NCBI RefSeq assembly: GCF_000012365.1
Contig: NC_007650.1
Coordinates: 2,604,001-2,668,000, forward strand
Reading direction: 5' to 3'
Length of the DNA: 64,000 nucleotides
From: Burkholderia thailandensis E264
Lineage (GTDB): Bacteria; Pseudomonadota; Gammaproteobacteria; Burkholderiales; Burkholderiaceae
Shown here: positions 48,320 through 58,279 of the stretch, piece after piece
Layout: each line of letters begins with the position of its first letter
Numbering within the stretch: the stretch's first letter is position 1
Notes under the pieces: model-generated
The model's database searches: none
What the model saw: only the letters and a program-made list of their open reading frames with translations
Told to the model about the DNA's origin: nothing
Program-made: the position numbers and the translations under genes

Positions 48320-49261
48320 ATGAACAAATTCTCCGACATGAGCACGTTGGTGGCCGTCGTCGAATCGGGCAGCTTCTCCGAGGCTGCCCGCCGCCTCGGC
48401 ACGACCAAATCGATCGTCAGCCACCGTGTCCAACAGCTCGAGAAACGGCTCGGCTGCGCGTTGCTGACACGCGGACGCCCGCTGCAATTGACCGAGCCCG
48501 GACGCAACTTCTTCGAGCGATCCCGAATCCTGCTTCAGGAACTCGAGCGCATGGAGGATGAGGTGCAGGAAGCTGGCGCGAGCCTGCACGGCACGTTGAG
48601 GCTGACGGTGCCGGCAACGTTCGTCACGCACCGGCTTGCGCCGCTGCTGGCGCGTTTCGCCGCAAAATATCAGGCGCTTTGCGTGGAAGTCGAGGCGGAG
48701 GACCGGCTGTCCAATCTGCAGGACGGCCATTTCGACATTGCGATCCGCATCGGCAGGCTGGCCGATTCGAATCTCGTCGCGCGCCCCCTCTGCGCCAATC
48801 ACCATCTGATTTGCGCGAGCCCCGCGTATCTCGCGCGGCGCGGCGTGCCGGCGCATCCCGCAGAGCTGTTGCATCACGACGGACTGATCTATCTGAACCG
48901 TGAGCCCAATGGAATGTGGAATCTGCCGCTCGACGGCGCCCAGCAGTCGTTCCGGGTGCGCACCCAGATGCGATCCGATTCGGGGCATCAATTGCTCGCG
49001 GGCGCGCTGGCCGGCTTGGGCCTCGCGATTCTCCCCACTTTCCTCGCCGCGGATGCACTTCTCGCCGGCGATCTCGTGCCGGTGCTGACCGATCACATCC
49101 CGCCGGGCGGCCAGATTTCCGCGTTATACAGAAAGACGATCCGCACATCGCCAAGAATTCAGGCGCTCATCGAGTTTCTCGTCGACGAAATCGGCCAGCC
49201 GGCCAGTTGGGACGCACCGCTCATCGAGCGCGGCATCCTGCCCCGCGGCCCACACGCATAG
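48320..49261 (+). CDS. LysR-family regulator in front of the GMC/ALDH/decarboxylase operon
   Basis: A 313-residue LysR protein. The helix-turn-helix shows MNKFSDMSTLVAVVESGSF and KSIVSHRVQQLEKRLGCAL; the effector domain shows LRLTVPATFVTHRLAPLLAR and DGHFDIAIRIGRLADSNLVA. It reads in the same direction as the three following enzyme genes and lies 178 bp upstream of them, so it probably controls them. ATG 48320 begins exactly where the family does. Confidence 0.87.
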   Translation: MNKFSDMSTLVAVVESGSFSEAARRLGTTKSIVSHRVQQLEKRLGCALLTRGRPLQLTEPGRNFFERSRILLQELERMEDEVQEAGASLHGTLRLTVPATFVTHRLAPLLARFAAKYQALCVEVEAEDRLSNLQDGHFDIAIRIGRLADSNLVARPLCANHHLICASPAYLARRGVPAHPAELLHHDGLIYLNREPNGMWNLPLDGAQQSFRVRTQMRSDSGHQLLAGALAGLGLAILPTFLAADALLAGDLVPVLTDHIPPGGQISALYRKTIRTSPRIQALIEFLVDEIGQPASWDAPLIERGILPRGPHA

Positions 49262-49439
49262 CGACGATCCGCGCCCCGCGCGCGCTCCGCACCGTACCTA
49301 TCGCCGACCATGCACGGCGCCCGCCATGGCCAAGCACGGCGTTCGAAAAAACCGAACGCCGGTTTCGCCTGCCGCCGGCTATGCCGGCGCGCATCGCGTT
49401 CGTAATCTGGTCACCACTTCATTTCCAAGGCCTACATCC

Positions 49440-51092
49440 ATGCACGACCGCACCTTGCAAGACCCCGCGCGCCGCACGATGCTCACACGATCGGCTGCGC
49501 TCGCCGCCGGCTCGTTGCTCGGCGCAGAAACGTCGGCAGCGCCAATCCGCGCCGATACCTCGCCCGGCGCGTCGCCTCGTCGGCAAATCGAACATGGCAA
49601 ACGCACGATCGACGTTCTGATCGTCGGCGGCGGATCGGCCGGCGCGGTGATGGCGGCACGCCTGACCGAAAAGGCGAGCCGCAACGTGCTGCTGCTCGAA
49701 GCCGGCCACAACTACGCCGCATGGGACTATCCGCACGTGATCGCGAGCAGCGACATCGTGGGCGGCGATGCCCGCCACGAGTGGGGCTATCGGACGAAAC
49801 CCGGCTACATCGATCACCCGATCGGCGCGCTGCGCGGCAAAGTGCTGGGCGGCAGCTCCGCGATCAACGGCGCGGTCGCGATCCGCGCCCGCGCTCAGGA
49901 TCTCAAGAACTGGAATCTGCCCGGCTGGTCGTTCGCCGAAATGCTGCCCGCGTTCAAGCGCCTCGAGAGCCGCGACAGCGGCAGCGCCGCGCTGCACGGC
50001 CACGCGGGCCCGCTGCCGGTGCGCCAATTGACCCGCGAGGACATCACGCCGATGCAACGCGCATTCGTCGACGCGACTGTCGCGAACGGCTATCGCATCA
50101 TCGACGATTTCGACGGCCCGGACGCGAACGGCGTCGGCCCGTATTCGATGAACGTCGTCAATGGCGTGCGTGTCAACACAGGCATCGCCTATCTGACCAA
50201 CGACGTGCGTGCGCGGGAGAACCTGCAGATCCGTGGAGGTTCGCTCGTCGATCGCGTCCTCTTCGACAACGATCGCGCAATCGGCGTCCGGCTCGCCAGC
50301 GGCGAGGAAATTCACGCGGGCGAAGTGATCCTGAGCGCGGGCAGCTACGGCAGCGCCGCGATCCTGCTGCGATCGGGCATCGGGCCGGGCGCGGATCTGC
50401 GCGCGCTTTCGATCCCCGAAGTCGCGAACCTGCCCGTCGGGAAACGCCTGAAAGACCACCCTTTCTACTACAACGCCTACGCCGCCCGCCCGGACAAGAT
50501 CGGCGATCAATCACCCGTGATCGGCGCATTCCTCTGGACACACAGCGCGACCGCGCAAAACGGGGATCTCGACCTGCATGTCACGGCCACGCATCTGTTC
50601 CCGCACGATCAAAGCCCGACCGGCGTCGGATTCGTGCTTGCGGTCGCGCTGACGCGACCGCTGTCGGTCGGCAGCCTGAAACTCGCGAGCCGCAAACCCG
50701 ACGACGCCCCGATCATCGATCTGAATTTCCTCGCCGAAGCGCAGGACCGCGCGCGCCTGCTCGACGGCATCAAGCTGGCGCGGCGTATCGGCCGCACCAC
50801 GCCGCTGTCGGAGCTCATTCACGCCGAGCTGAATCCCGGTCCGGGCGCCGAGACCGACGAGCAGATCCTCGCGTCCGTCAGATCGACCGTCGACACGTAT
50901 CACCACCCTACGTCGACCGCGCCGATGGGAACGCCGGGCAACCCGGACGCGGTCGTCGACCTCGACGGGCGCGTGCACGGCGTGCGCAACCTGCGCGTCG
51001 TCGATGCATCGATCTTCCCGGATGCGGTTTCCGTCGCCACCAACATCACGACCATCGCGACGGCCGAGCACATCGCGCATCGATTCGTTTGA
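49440..51092 (+). CDS. GMC-family flavoprotein oxidoreductase with Tat signal
   Basis: A 550-residue FAD-dependent alcohol oxidase or dehydrogenase. The first 35 residues hold a twin-arginine signal (ARRTMLTRSAALAAGSLL), so the folded flavoprotein is exported. FAD binds at VLIVGGGSAGAVMAARL (about residue 60), GGSSAINGAVAIR is the GMC signature 1 and GSYGSAAILLRSGIGP signature 2. The catalytic region has TYHHPTSTAPMG (His) and AVSVATNITTIATAEHIA (Asn). The family includes choline, glucose and aryl-alcohol oxidases; the neighbours argue for an aromatic alcohol. ATG 49440 was chosen since the Tat motif follows directly. The next gene starts 19 bp after its stop. Confidence 0.87.
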   Translation: MHDRTLQDPARRTMLTRSAALAAGSLLGAETSAAPIRADTSPGASPRRQIEHGKRTIDVLIVGGGSAGAVMAARLTEKASRNVLLLEAGHNYAAWDYPHVIASSDIVGGDARHEWGYRTKPGYIDHPIGALRGKVLGGSSAINGAVAIRARAQDLKNWNLPGWSFAEMLPAFKRLESRDSGSAALHGHAGPLPVRQLTREDITPMQRAFVDATVANGYRIIDDFDGPDANGVGPYSMNVVNGVRVNTGIAYLTNDVRARENLQIRGGSLVDRVLFDNDRAIGVRLASGEEIHAGEVILSAGSYGSAAILLRSGIGPGADLRALSIPEVANLPVGKRLKDHPFYYNAYAARPDKIGDQSPVIGAFLWTHSATAQNGDLDLHVTATHLFPHDQSPTGVGFVLAVALTRPLSVGSLKLASRKPDDAPIIDLNFLAEAQDRARLLDGIKLARRIGRTTPLSELIHAELNPGPGAETDEQILASVRSTVDTYHHPTSTAPMGTPGNPDAVVDLDGRVHGVRNLRVVDASIFPDAVSVATNITTIATAEHIAHRFV

Positions 51093-51111
51093 TTCCGATC
51101 CGGAGATACTC

Positions 51112-52569
51112 ATGACTTCCGCCTCTCACGCTTTACACTGGATCGACGGCGAATGGGTCGATTCGCCCGCTCGTCGCGATTCGTTCGATCCGGCGACCGG
51201 CGCCGTGATCGGCCGCTATGCCGACGGCGGCGAAACCGAAGCGCGCGCGGCCGTCGCGGCGGCGTCCCGCGCGTTCGCACGCACGCGCTGGAAGCACGAC
51301 GCCGCATTGCGCGCCAAGGCTCTCGACGAACTCGCACTCGCATTCGAACGGCACACCGAAGCGCTCATCGACCAGCTCTCGCTCGAAAACGGCAAGATCA
51401 AGCCGGAAGCCCGGTTCGAGGTCGAGATGGCGCCCTCGAAGCTGCGCTATTACGCGGCCCTCGCGCGCGCCGAGCGCGCCCACGGCGGAACGCCGCGGCC
51501 GGACGTCGTATCGCTCGTGCTGCGGGAGCCGATGGGCGTGGCCGGCATCATCGTGCCGTGGAATTCCCCCGTCGTCCTGATGGTGCGCGCGCTCGCGCCG
51601 GCGCTTGCGGCCGGCGCGAGCGCGGTCGTCAAGATGCCGGGCCAGACCGCGCAAACGAACGCCCTCGTCGCCAAGGTGCTGTCGGAAGCGCCGTCGCTGC
51701 CGCGCGGCAGCGTCAACGTGTTCAGCGAATCCGGCGCCGACGGCGCGAAATACCTCGTCGCTTCTCCGGACGTGCCCGTCATCAGCTTCACCGGCTCGAC
51801 GGCGACCGGCCGCGCGATCTCGGCGGCCGGCGCACAGCGCCTGAAGCGCTTCGGCCTCGAGCTCGGCGGCAAGACACCCCATGTCGTATTCGACGACGCC
51901 GATCTCGACGCCGCGCTGCCGGTTCTCGCGAAGTCGCTGACCGTATTCGCCGGCCAGTTCTGCATGACGGGCTCGCGGCTGCTCGTGCAGCGAAACGTGG
52001 CGGAAGCGGTGCGCACGCGTCTCGCGGCGACACTCGGCGCGGTGCGCGTCGGCCCCGCCGCCGATCCGCGCAGCGAAATGGGGCCCCTCATCGACCGGGC
52101 GAACGTCGCGCGCGTCGATCGCAGCGTCGATCAGGCGATCGCCGCGGGCGCGAAGGTCCTGCTGCGCGGCGGCCCGGCCACCGACGGCGCACTCGCGGCA
52201 GGCGCGTTCTACCGCCCGACGCTCCTCGAAGTCGACGATCCGAAGCTCGACATCGTGCAGACCGAAACGTTCGGCCCGGTAATGACGCTGCAGGTGTTCG
52301 ACACGGAAGACGAAGCAGTCGCGCTCGCCAACGACAGCGAATATGGCCTCGCCGCCGCGGTATGGACGCGCGACGTGCAACGCTCGATGCGGGTCGCGCG
52401 CGCACTGCAAGCCGGGACGGTATGGATCAACGATTGGGCGAAGGTCTACGACGAATTCGAGGAAGGCGGCTACCGCCAGTCCGGCCTCGGCCGCCTCAAC
52501 GGCGCCGCCGCCATCGACGATTTCATCGAGTACAAGCACATCACGCTGAGCACTGGGGCATCGCAATGA
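51112..52569 (+). CDS. Aldehyde dehydrogenase of the catabolic operon
   Basis: A 485-residue NAD(P)-dependent aldehyde dehydrogenase. Catalytic Cys284 is in FAGQFCMTGSR, the general base Glu250 in LELGGKTPHVV. The Rossmann segment VAGIIVPWNSPVVLMVRALA and the motif ISFTGSTATGR are present. It begins ALHWIDGEWVDSPARRDSFD and is more like vanillin/salicylaldehyde/benzaldehyde-type enzymes of gene clusters than GabD. It would oxidise the aldehyde made by the GMC enzyme to the acid. Its stop overlaps the decarboxylase start (ATGA at 52566). Confidence 0.88.
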   Translation: MTSASHALHWIDGEWVDSPARRDSFDPATGAVIGRYADGGETEARAAVAAASRAFARTRWKHDAALRAKALDELALAFERHTEALIDQLSLENGKIKPEARFEVEMAPSKLRYYAALARAERAHGGTPRPDVVSLVLREPMGVAGIIVPWNSPVVLMVRALAPALAAGASAVVKMPGQTAQTNALVAKVLSEAPSLPRGSVNVFSESGADGAKYLVASPDVPVISFTGSTATGRAISAAGAQRLKRFGLELGGKTPHVVFDDADLDAALPVLAKSLTVFAGQFCMTGSRLLVQRNVAEAVRTRLAATLGAVRVGPAADPRSEMGPLIDRANVARVDRSVDQAIAAGAKVLLRGGPATDGALAAGAFYRPTLLEVDDPKLDIVQTETFGPVMTLQVFDTEDEAVALANDSEYGLAAAVWTRDVQRSMRVARALQAGTVWINDWAKVYDEFEEGGYRQSGLGRLNGAAAIDDFIEYKHITLSTGASQ

Positions 52570-53558
52570 AAGACAAAATCGTTCTCGAGGAACACCTGAC
52601 GACCGAACTGAACAATGCGCGATGGGACGCCTCCGGCGAGGCGGCCCGCAACGGCAAGTCCTACATGGACGATGTCGACGCACGCCTGCTCGACGTCGAC
52701 AGGCGCATCGACGAGATGGACCGCTGCGGCATCGATGCCGCGATTCTGTCGCTCACGTCGCCCGGCGCGCAGTCGATCCTCGACCGTCACCAAGCTGTCG
52801 ACTTCGCGAAGCGCACCAACGACGAGATCGCCGAGCGCTTCACGTCGCCCCATCCGGGCCGCCTGCACGCATTCGCGACCGTCGCGCTACAGTCGCCCCG
52901 CGATGCGGCCGACGAACTGGAGCGCGCGGTCGCGACGCTTGGGATGAAAGGCGCGCTCATCAACGGCTACACGAACATCGGCGACGCCGAAACGGCACAG
53001 TATCTCGACGAAGAGCCGGTCTGGGAATTCTGGGATCGCGTCGCCGGCCTCGACGTCCCGGTTTACCTGCATCCGCGCGAGCCGCTGCCGGGCCAGCGGC
53101 GCATCTACGAAGGCTACGCGTCGCTCGTCGGATCGGCGTGGGGCTTCGCGCACGAAACCGCGACTCACGCGATCCGACTCATGCTGAGCGGACTGTTCGA
53201 CCGATATCCGAACCTGATCGTGATCCTCGGCCATCTCGGCGAAGGCTTGCCGTTGATGCTGCCGCGCCTCGAACATCGCCTGTACATGCAGCGCGACGGC
53301 GCCGGCCTCGGTCGCGCGCAACGTCCGGTGAGCGAGTACTTCAACAGGAATTTCTACGTCACGACGAGCGGTCACTTTCACACGAAGGGCCTGTTGAACA
53401 CGATCAGCGAAATCGGCGTCGATCGCGTCCTGTTCTCCGCAGACTACCCGTACGAAAGTATGGCGACCGCCAGCGCCTGGTTCGATCACGCGTTGATCAG
53501 CGATAACGACCGAGTCAAGATCGGCCGCACGAACGCCGCGCAATTGTTCGGCCTGTAG
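52566..53558 (+). CDS. Gamma-resorcylate-decarboxylase-like amidohydrolase-superfamily enzyme
   Basis: A 330-residue metal-dependent non-oxidative decarboxylase of the amidohydrolase superfamily (ACMSD/LigW/gamma-RSD branch). The expected metal ligands are all present: Glu8 and His10 in VLEEHLTTEL, His169 in VYLHPREPLPG, and Asp293 in FSADYPYESM; His223 and Glu226 lie in LGHLGEGLPL. Further matches are MLSGLFDRYPNLIVILGH and DRVKIGRTNAAQLFGL. The order and spacing closely match gamma-resorcylate (2,6-dihydroxybenzoate) decarboxylase. It would remove the carboxyl of a hydroxybenzoate to give a phenol. Translationally coupled to the aldehyde dehydrogenase. Confidence 0.85.
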   Translation: MKDKIVLEEHLTTELNNARWDASGEAARNGKSYMDDVDARLLDVDRRIDEMDRCGIDAAILSLTSPGAQSILDRHQAVDFAKRTNDEIAERFTSPHPGRLHAFATVALQSPRDAADELERAVATLGMKGALINGYTNIGDAETAQYLDEEPVWEFWDRVAGLDVPVYLHPREPLPGQRRIYEGYASLVGSAWGFAHETATHAIRLMLSGLFDRYPNLIVILGHLGEGLPLMLPRLEHRLYMQRDGAGLGRAQRPVSEYFNRNFYVTTSGHFHTKGLLNTISEIGVDRVLFSADYPYESMATASAWFDHALISDNDRVKIGRTNAAQLFGL

Positions 53559-54112
53559 CGCGCAGTTGCCGCTTCGCGGGCGCGTCGCGGGCCGATGACA
53601 CTCGCGGCCCGGCAAGCGGCAGCGGCGAAGGGTTTGAGGACGATTGCGTACGTCACCCGACGCCCGGCTTCAACGAGATCAACGCAAGGACTCGCGCGAT
53701 TGCAACGCACTTCGGGCGCAGGGCCGCAGCAGCGGTTAGCGATTGGAACGAGCGGCCTCGCCGGGAGCAAGAACGCCGCTCGCTGCCGCCGCCTCCGAAG
53801 CCGGTCGCCGAGGTCATGCCCCGCGGGCAACACGGGACGCACGACCAGCGGATGCACAAGACGACGGCTCGCCGAATGCGCGATCCGCCACTGTCCGAGT
53901 ATCGGGTGGTATCGCATGGCCCGCGCCGCCGGATCTGGCGCGGCCATCGCGGAGAACCGCGCCTGGAGGATCCCGCGCGGCTGGGGCGTTACCACGGGTA
54001 GCGGCTGCACACCGCATTGCGCGGCATTCCCCTGCGGCGAACCATTTTTTTCCGGGTTGGCGCGTGACTATTGTCATGCGATAACGAAATCGTCCTTACC
54101 CGGAGCATCACG
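53559..54112. other. Stretch of about 550 bp without a supported gene
   Basis: A minus-strand frame is open from 54010 to beyond 53558 (174 residues) but is arginine/alanine-rich and ends antisense to the decarboxylase gene. No terminator or repeat was recognised. The operon therefore has no aromatic-ring-cleavage gene next to it. Confidence 0.45.
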
Positions 54113-54334
54113 ATGGCCACGCTGGAAGCCTTCCGATGCGTGCTCGACGACGCGCGCACGCCCGAGATCATCCGTCATCACATCATCGATGCGCTGCAAT
54201 ACGCGCTGCGCAATTACGGTCAGGTGTTCACCGCGAAGGAAGTCGAGTGGCTGACCGCGTGGGACGACCCGCGCATTCCGCTCGCCGCGCGCAAGGAGCG
54301 CGACAAGCGCGATCCGGTTGCCGCCGCGCGCTGA
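54113..54334 (+). CDS. Small conserved hypothetical protein
   Basis: A 73-residue acidic-to-neutral protein: MATLEAFRCVLDDARTPEII, then HHIIDALQYALRNYGQVFTA and EVEWLTAWDDPRIPLAARK. No membrane segment; mainly helical. ATG 54113 follows CGGAGCA. The composition (many aromatic and acidic residues) differs from noncoding frames, so it is probably real. It ends 12 bp before the end of the convergent DUF748 gene. Function unknown. Confidence 0.6.
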   Translation: MATLEAFRCVLDDARTPEIIRHHIIDALQYALRNYGQVFTAKEVEWLTAWDDPRIPLAARKERDKRDPVAAAR

Positions 54335-54346
54335 CGCCGCGCGCCG

Positions 54347-57300
54347 TCACTTCAGGCCGAAGTCGACGCGCGTCGTCGCCCCCTTGTCCTCGATGCCCTT
54401 CGCATCCAGCTTCGGCGCGACGATGAACATCCGGCTCGGATCGACCTTGCCCTCCAGATACTGACGCACCGCCTGCGCGCGCGCCTGCGCGAGCGCGCGC
54501 AGGCTCGAGTCGTCCACGCTCGCGTGATCGGCGAGCGCCTTCCTCATGTCGTCGTCGGGCAGCGTCTTCGTCAGGCCGATCATGTTGCGCGGCTTCTTGA
54601 AGTCGGCGGCCTTGTACGCCTTCGTCAGGTACTTCGTGTACTCGGCGGGATCGACCTTCACCGTCCTCGGATCGATGCTCTCGCCCTGGCCGACCACGTC
54701 CTTCAGCTTCTGCTGCCGCACGAGCCTGTCGACGTACGCGTCGCGCAGCCCGGGCAGGTCCTTCTCCGGATCGACGCGGCCGATCAGGTCGAGGCGGATC
54801 GACGGCTTGTCCGCGAGCATCGTCGAGATCGTGTCGAGCTTCTTCTTCGACGCGTCGGACAACGTCGAGCGGCCCGGTTCGAACTCGACGTAGCCGAGCT
54901 CCTCGCCGCTGCCGCCGAACGCGTGCGCGAGCAGCGTGAACGGCGAAGTGACCGCCTTCGCGATCAGGTTCAGCACCGCGCGCCAGATCAGCCCGCCGAT
55001 GCTGAACTCCGGATTCGACAGCGATCCGGACACCGGAATGTTCACGTCGATCTCGCCGCGCGAGTTTTTCAGCAGCGCGATCGCGAGCCGCACCGGCAGC
55101 TTCGTCGCGGTGTCGTTCTCGACGTGCTCGCCGAACGTCAGCTGATCGATGAAGATGTGGTTGTTCGCGGTCAGCAGATCGTTGTCGAGCTTGTAGTTCA
55201 GATCGACGTTCAGCTTGCCCTTCGTGATCGGATAGCCCGCGTATTTCGCCGAATACGGCGTGAGGTTCGTGAGCTCGATGTCGTGCGCGGTCGCGGTCAG
55301 GTCGAGCGACGGCTTCTCGATCAGCGGATTCACCGTCCCCTTGATCGTGATCGGGCCGTTCGCCGCGAGCTTCGCGGCGACGTCGACGGGCGCGGGCGTC
55401 GTCGAATCGGTGCCGAACGCGCCGACCGTGCCGTTGATCGCGACGAGGTTCGCCGTGTAGTTCGGCTTGATGAAGTTGTCGGTGTACGTGACGCGGCCGC
55501 TTTGCAGCAGCAACTGGCCGAAGTGCAGCCGCACCGGATGCTGCGGCGGCGCGGCCGCGCGCACGAGCGCGGCGCCCGACGCGGGCGACGCCGCGGCGGC
55601 CGACGCGAGCGCGGACGCCGACGCCGCAGTCGCCGCCTTCGCCTGCGACGCGGCCTGCGGCGTGAGCGGTATCGGCTCCTTGCCGCTCGCGTCGCGCGTG
55701 AGCGACTGCGCGGGGCCGCTTTCCTTCGCGACGACTTCGCGCAGGTTCAGCTTGCCTTGCGCATCGAGCAGCACGCGGCCGTAGAAGTTCGAGAACGTCA
55801 CGCGCGACGCGTCGACGTCGGTGCCGCGCACGTCGTCGTAGCTCGCCTTCAGGTTCGCGAGCGCGAGCGAGCGCCAGCCGGCGAACGGGTCGGACGTCGC
55901 CTTGTCGAGCATCCGCACGTCGACGAGCGCCGCGTCGCCGCGATACGACGCCTTCATCGCGTGCTTCGCCTGCTCGACGCTCAGGTCGCCCTTCGCGTTC
56001 AGGAGCGCGCTCGCGATCGTCGCGTTGAGCATGCTGCCGAAGTACGGCTCGAACGCGGCCGCGTCGAGCCGGTTGCCGTTCAGCTTCAGGCCGACCTTCA
56101 GCGGCGACGTGGTCACGTTGCCCGACAGGTCGAGCGAGCCCTTGCGGTTCAGCGTCGCCGTCAGCTTGACGGGCAACGGCTTCGACAGGTCTTCGCTGAT
56201 CTGCCTGACATTCAGCGCGAGCGGCGCGATCGCGAGCTTCACGGGGCGCGGCGTCGTGCGGTCGGTGAAATTCGCCTTCGCGTCCTTCACGTTCAGCTCG
56301 TCGATCCTGTAACGCCACGCGGGCGCGGCGGGCTGCGCGCCGCGCGCGGACGGCTTCGTCGACGCGGCCGGCTTCCCGCCCGCCGCCTTGCCGCCTTCGC
56401 CCGCGAGCGACGCGAGGTCGATCCGGCCGTTCTGCAGCCGCGCGACGTCGAGCGCGAGGCCCGTCGCGTCGACGCTCGCGATTTCGGCGGTGCGCGCGGC
56501 GAGATCGATCTTCGTCACCTTCACGCGCGCGTCGGGCAGCACGACAGCCGGCGTCTTCGCATTCGGCAGCGCGATCTTCAGCGATTTCAGGCCGAGCTCG
56601 CTGTCGCTCACCTGCGCGTCGAGCGGCGTCTTCGACCAGTCCGCCTTCGCGTTGACCGACGTGCTGAGCGCGCCGTCGAGCACGCGCGCGGACGTCGCGC
56701 CCGCGAGATACGGCTGCACGACGGGCAGCGCGAGCGCATCGACGACGAGCTTCGTATCCGCCTGCCGCGCGGCGAGACTGAACGCGCCTTCGGCTTTCAG
56801 CGAGCCGCCGCTCGCGACGTCGGTCGCGAGCGTGTAGCGCGCGGGCGTCTTGCCCGCGAGCGTGAAGTCCGCGAGCGTCGTCGCGACGTGCGTGAGCGAA
56901 ATCGCGGCGGGCGTCGCGAGCGACGCATCGTTCAGGTTCAGCGTGCCGTCGTTGATCGCGAAGCGCTTGATCGTCAGGTCGAGCGGCTGCGCCTTCTCCT
57001 TGTCGGCGTTCGCGGCGGCGCTCGATGCGGCCGCGGCGGGCGCCGCTACGGACGATGCGCCCGCGGCCGACGACGGCGAAGTCGCGCCGGACGCGGACGA
57101 CGGAGCCGATGCGGATGACGCGGGCGAAGCCCCCGACGCCGCACCAGCCGGGCCGGCCGACGGTGCTCCCGCAGCCTTCGTCGCAGCGGCTTTCGCCGCA
57201 GCGGGCGCGCCGTTCGCGCCGCCCGCGAGCTTCGTCACGTTCAGCACGCCCGCCTTGTCGCGCGCGAGCGAGACGACGGGCTGGTCGATCCGGATGTCGT

Positions 57301-58279
57301 CGAAATGCAGCACGTTGCGCAGCGGCTCGAGCTGCGCGGCCGCCACGTGCACCGCGTGCGCGGCGAAGAGCGGCTCGTTCGCGCGGCTCGTCACCTGCGC
57401 GTCGTTCAGGTCGACGGTGCCCGACACGCGCAGCGAAGGCGTGTCGCCCGCCATCGCGAAATTCACGTCGAGGTTGCTCGACAGCTTGCCCGAACGCACG
57501 TCGACAGGCAGCCTCGTCGGCGCGTACGACAGCAGGCGCGGCACGTCGAGGCCGCCGAGCTTCAGGTTGATCGACGATTCGCGCGACTGCGCGAACGGCT
57601 TCGTCTTGCCGTCGATCGCGATCGGGCTGCCGTCGAGGCGGGCGCGCAGCTTCGGCTCGACGAAGATGTCGGTCTTCGACGGCAGCGTCGCGATGAACGG
57701 AATGCCGAGCGTCCATTGATCGACGACGTGCTTCGCGTTCAGCAGCCGGTCGTCGAAATCGATGCGGCCGTCGTTGACCTGGATGTTCGACACCGAGAAG
57801 CGCACCGGCTTGGCCGACGGCTGCGGCGACGGCTTCGAGAACTTGTCGACCAGATCGGTGAAGTTCAAGCGCTGCGCATCGTAGCGGACGATCCGAAAAC
57901 GCGGCTGATCGAGCCGCACCTCGTCGACGATCGGCGCGAAGCGCGCGAGCGACGTCCACGACGCGCGCACGACGAGCTTGCCGATGTCGACGAAATCGCC
58001 CTGCCCGCCGCGCTCGCCGACGTGCACGCCGTCGGCCTCGAGCCGCAACGTGTAGGGATTGAACGCGATGCGCGCGATCGTCGCGGGACGCTCGAGCTGC
58101 CGGCTCAATTGCTGCTCGGCGACGTGCCGGATCAGCGGCGGCGCCGCGAAAAAGCCGAGCAGCCCGAACACCACGAGGAAAATCAGCACGCCGATGCCGG
58201 CGCGCTTCGCGCGGCGCGAGCGGGCGGCGACGCCAAGCTTTTGCAAGGTCGATTGGACGGTTTCTTTATTGAATGCCAT
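54347..58279 (-). CDS. Giant AsmA-like DUF748 protein with OmpA-like C-terminus
   Basis: A 1310-residue inner-membrane-anchored protein. One membrane segment lies at about residues 24-48 (GIGVLIFLVVFGLLGFFA), followed by a very long periplasmic part with repeated beta-rich AsmA/DUF748 blocks such as FNPYTLRLEADGVHV, LDVNFAMAGDTPSLRVSGTV and LDLTATAHDIELTNLTPYSA. At about residues 365-425 there is a low-complexity Ala/Ser/Pro linker. The last 130 residues resemble an OmpA-like domain (YVEFEPGRSTLSDASKKKLD). AsmA/YdbH/TamB-like proteins are now seen as bridges that carry lipids between the membranes; this is an inference here. Confidence 0.8.
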   Translation of the reverse strand: MAFNKETVQSTLQKLGVAARSRRAKRAGIGVLIFLVVFGLLGFFAAPPLIRHVAEQQLSRQLERPATIARIAFNPYTLRLEADGVHVGERGGQGDFVDIGKLVVRASWTSLARFAPIVDEVRLDQPRFRIVRYDAQRLNFTDLVDKFSKPSPQPSAKPVRFSVSNIQVNDGRIDFDDRLLNAKHVVDQWTLGIPFIATLPSKTDIFVEPKLRARLDGSPIAIDGKTKPFAQSRESSINLKLGGLDVPRLLSYAPTRLPVDVRSGKLSSNLDVNFAMAGDTPSLRVSGTVDLNDAQVTSRANEPLFAAHAVHVAAAQLEPLRNVLHFDDIRIDQPVVSLARDKAGVLNVTKLAGGANGAPAAAKAAATKAAGAPSAGPAGAASGASPASSASAPSSASGATSPSSAAGASSVAAPAAAASSAAANADKEKAQPLDLTIKRFAINDGTLNLNDASLATPAAISLTHVATTLADFTLAGKTPARYTLATDVASGGSLKAEGAFSLAARQADTKLVVDALALPVVQPYLAGATSARVLDGALSTSVNAKADWSKTPLDAQVSDSELGLKSLKIALPNAKTPAVVLPDARVKVTKIDLAARTAEIASVDATGLALDVARLQNGRIDLASLAGEGGKAAGGKPAASTKPSARGAQPAAPAWRYRIDELNVKDAKANFTDRTTPRPVKLAIAPLALNVRQISEDLSKPLPVKLTATLNRKGSLDLSGNVTTSPLKVGLKLNGNRLDAAAFEPYFGSMLNATIASALLNAKGDLSVEQAKHAMKASYRGDAALVDVRMLDKATSDPFAGWRSLALANLKASYDDVRGTDVDASRVTFSNFYGRVLLDAQGKLNLREVVAKESGPAQSLTRDASGKEPIPLTPQAASQAKAATAASASALASAAAASPASGAALVRAAAPPQHPVRLHFGQLLLQSGRVTYTDNFIKPNYTANLVAINGTVGAFGTDSTTPAPVDVAAKLAANGPITIKGTVNPLIEKPSLDLTATAHDIELTNLTPYSAKYAGYPITKGKLNVDLNYKLDNDLLTANNHIFIDQLTFGEHVENDTATKLPVRLAIALLKNSRGEIDVNIPVSGSLSNPEFSIGGLIWRAVLNLIAKAVTSPFTLLAHAFGGSGEELGYVEFEPGRSTLSDASKKKLDTISTMLADKPSIRLDLIGRVDPEKDLPGLRDAYVDRLVRQQKLKDVVGQGESIDPRTVKVDPAEYTKYLTKAYKAADFKKPRNMIGLTKTLPDDDMRKALADHASVDDSSLRALAQARAQAVRQYLEGKVDPSRMFIVAPKLDAKGIEDKGATTRVDFGLK

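Noticed and set aside
53486..54010. 174-residue minus-strand ORF between the decarboxylase and the next small gene
   Set aside because: Arginine/alanine-rich, overlaps the decarboxylase antisense, no recognisable domain.
54524..57118. 864-residue frame antisense to the DUF748 gene
   Set aside because: Arginine-rich shadow of a real gene; no domain visible.
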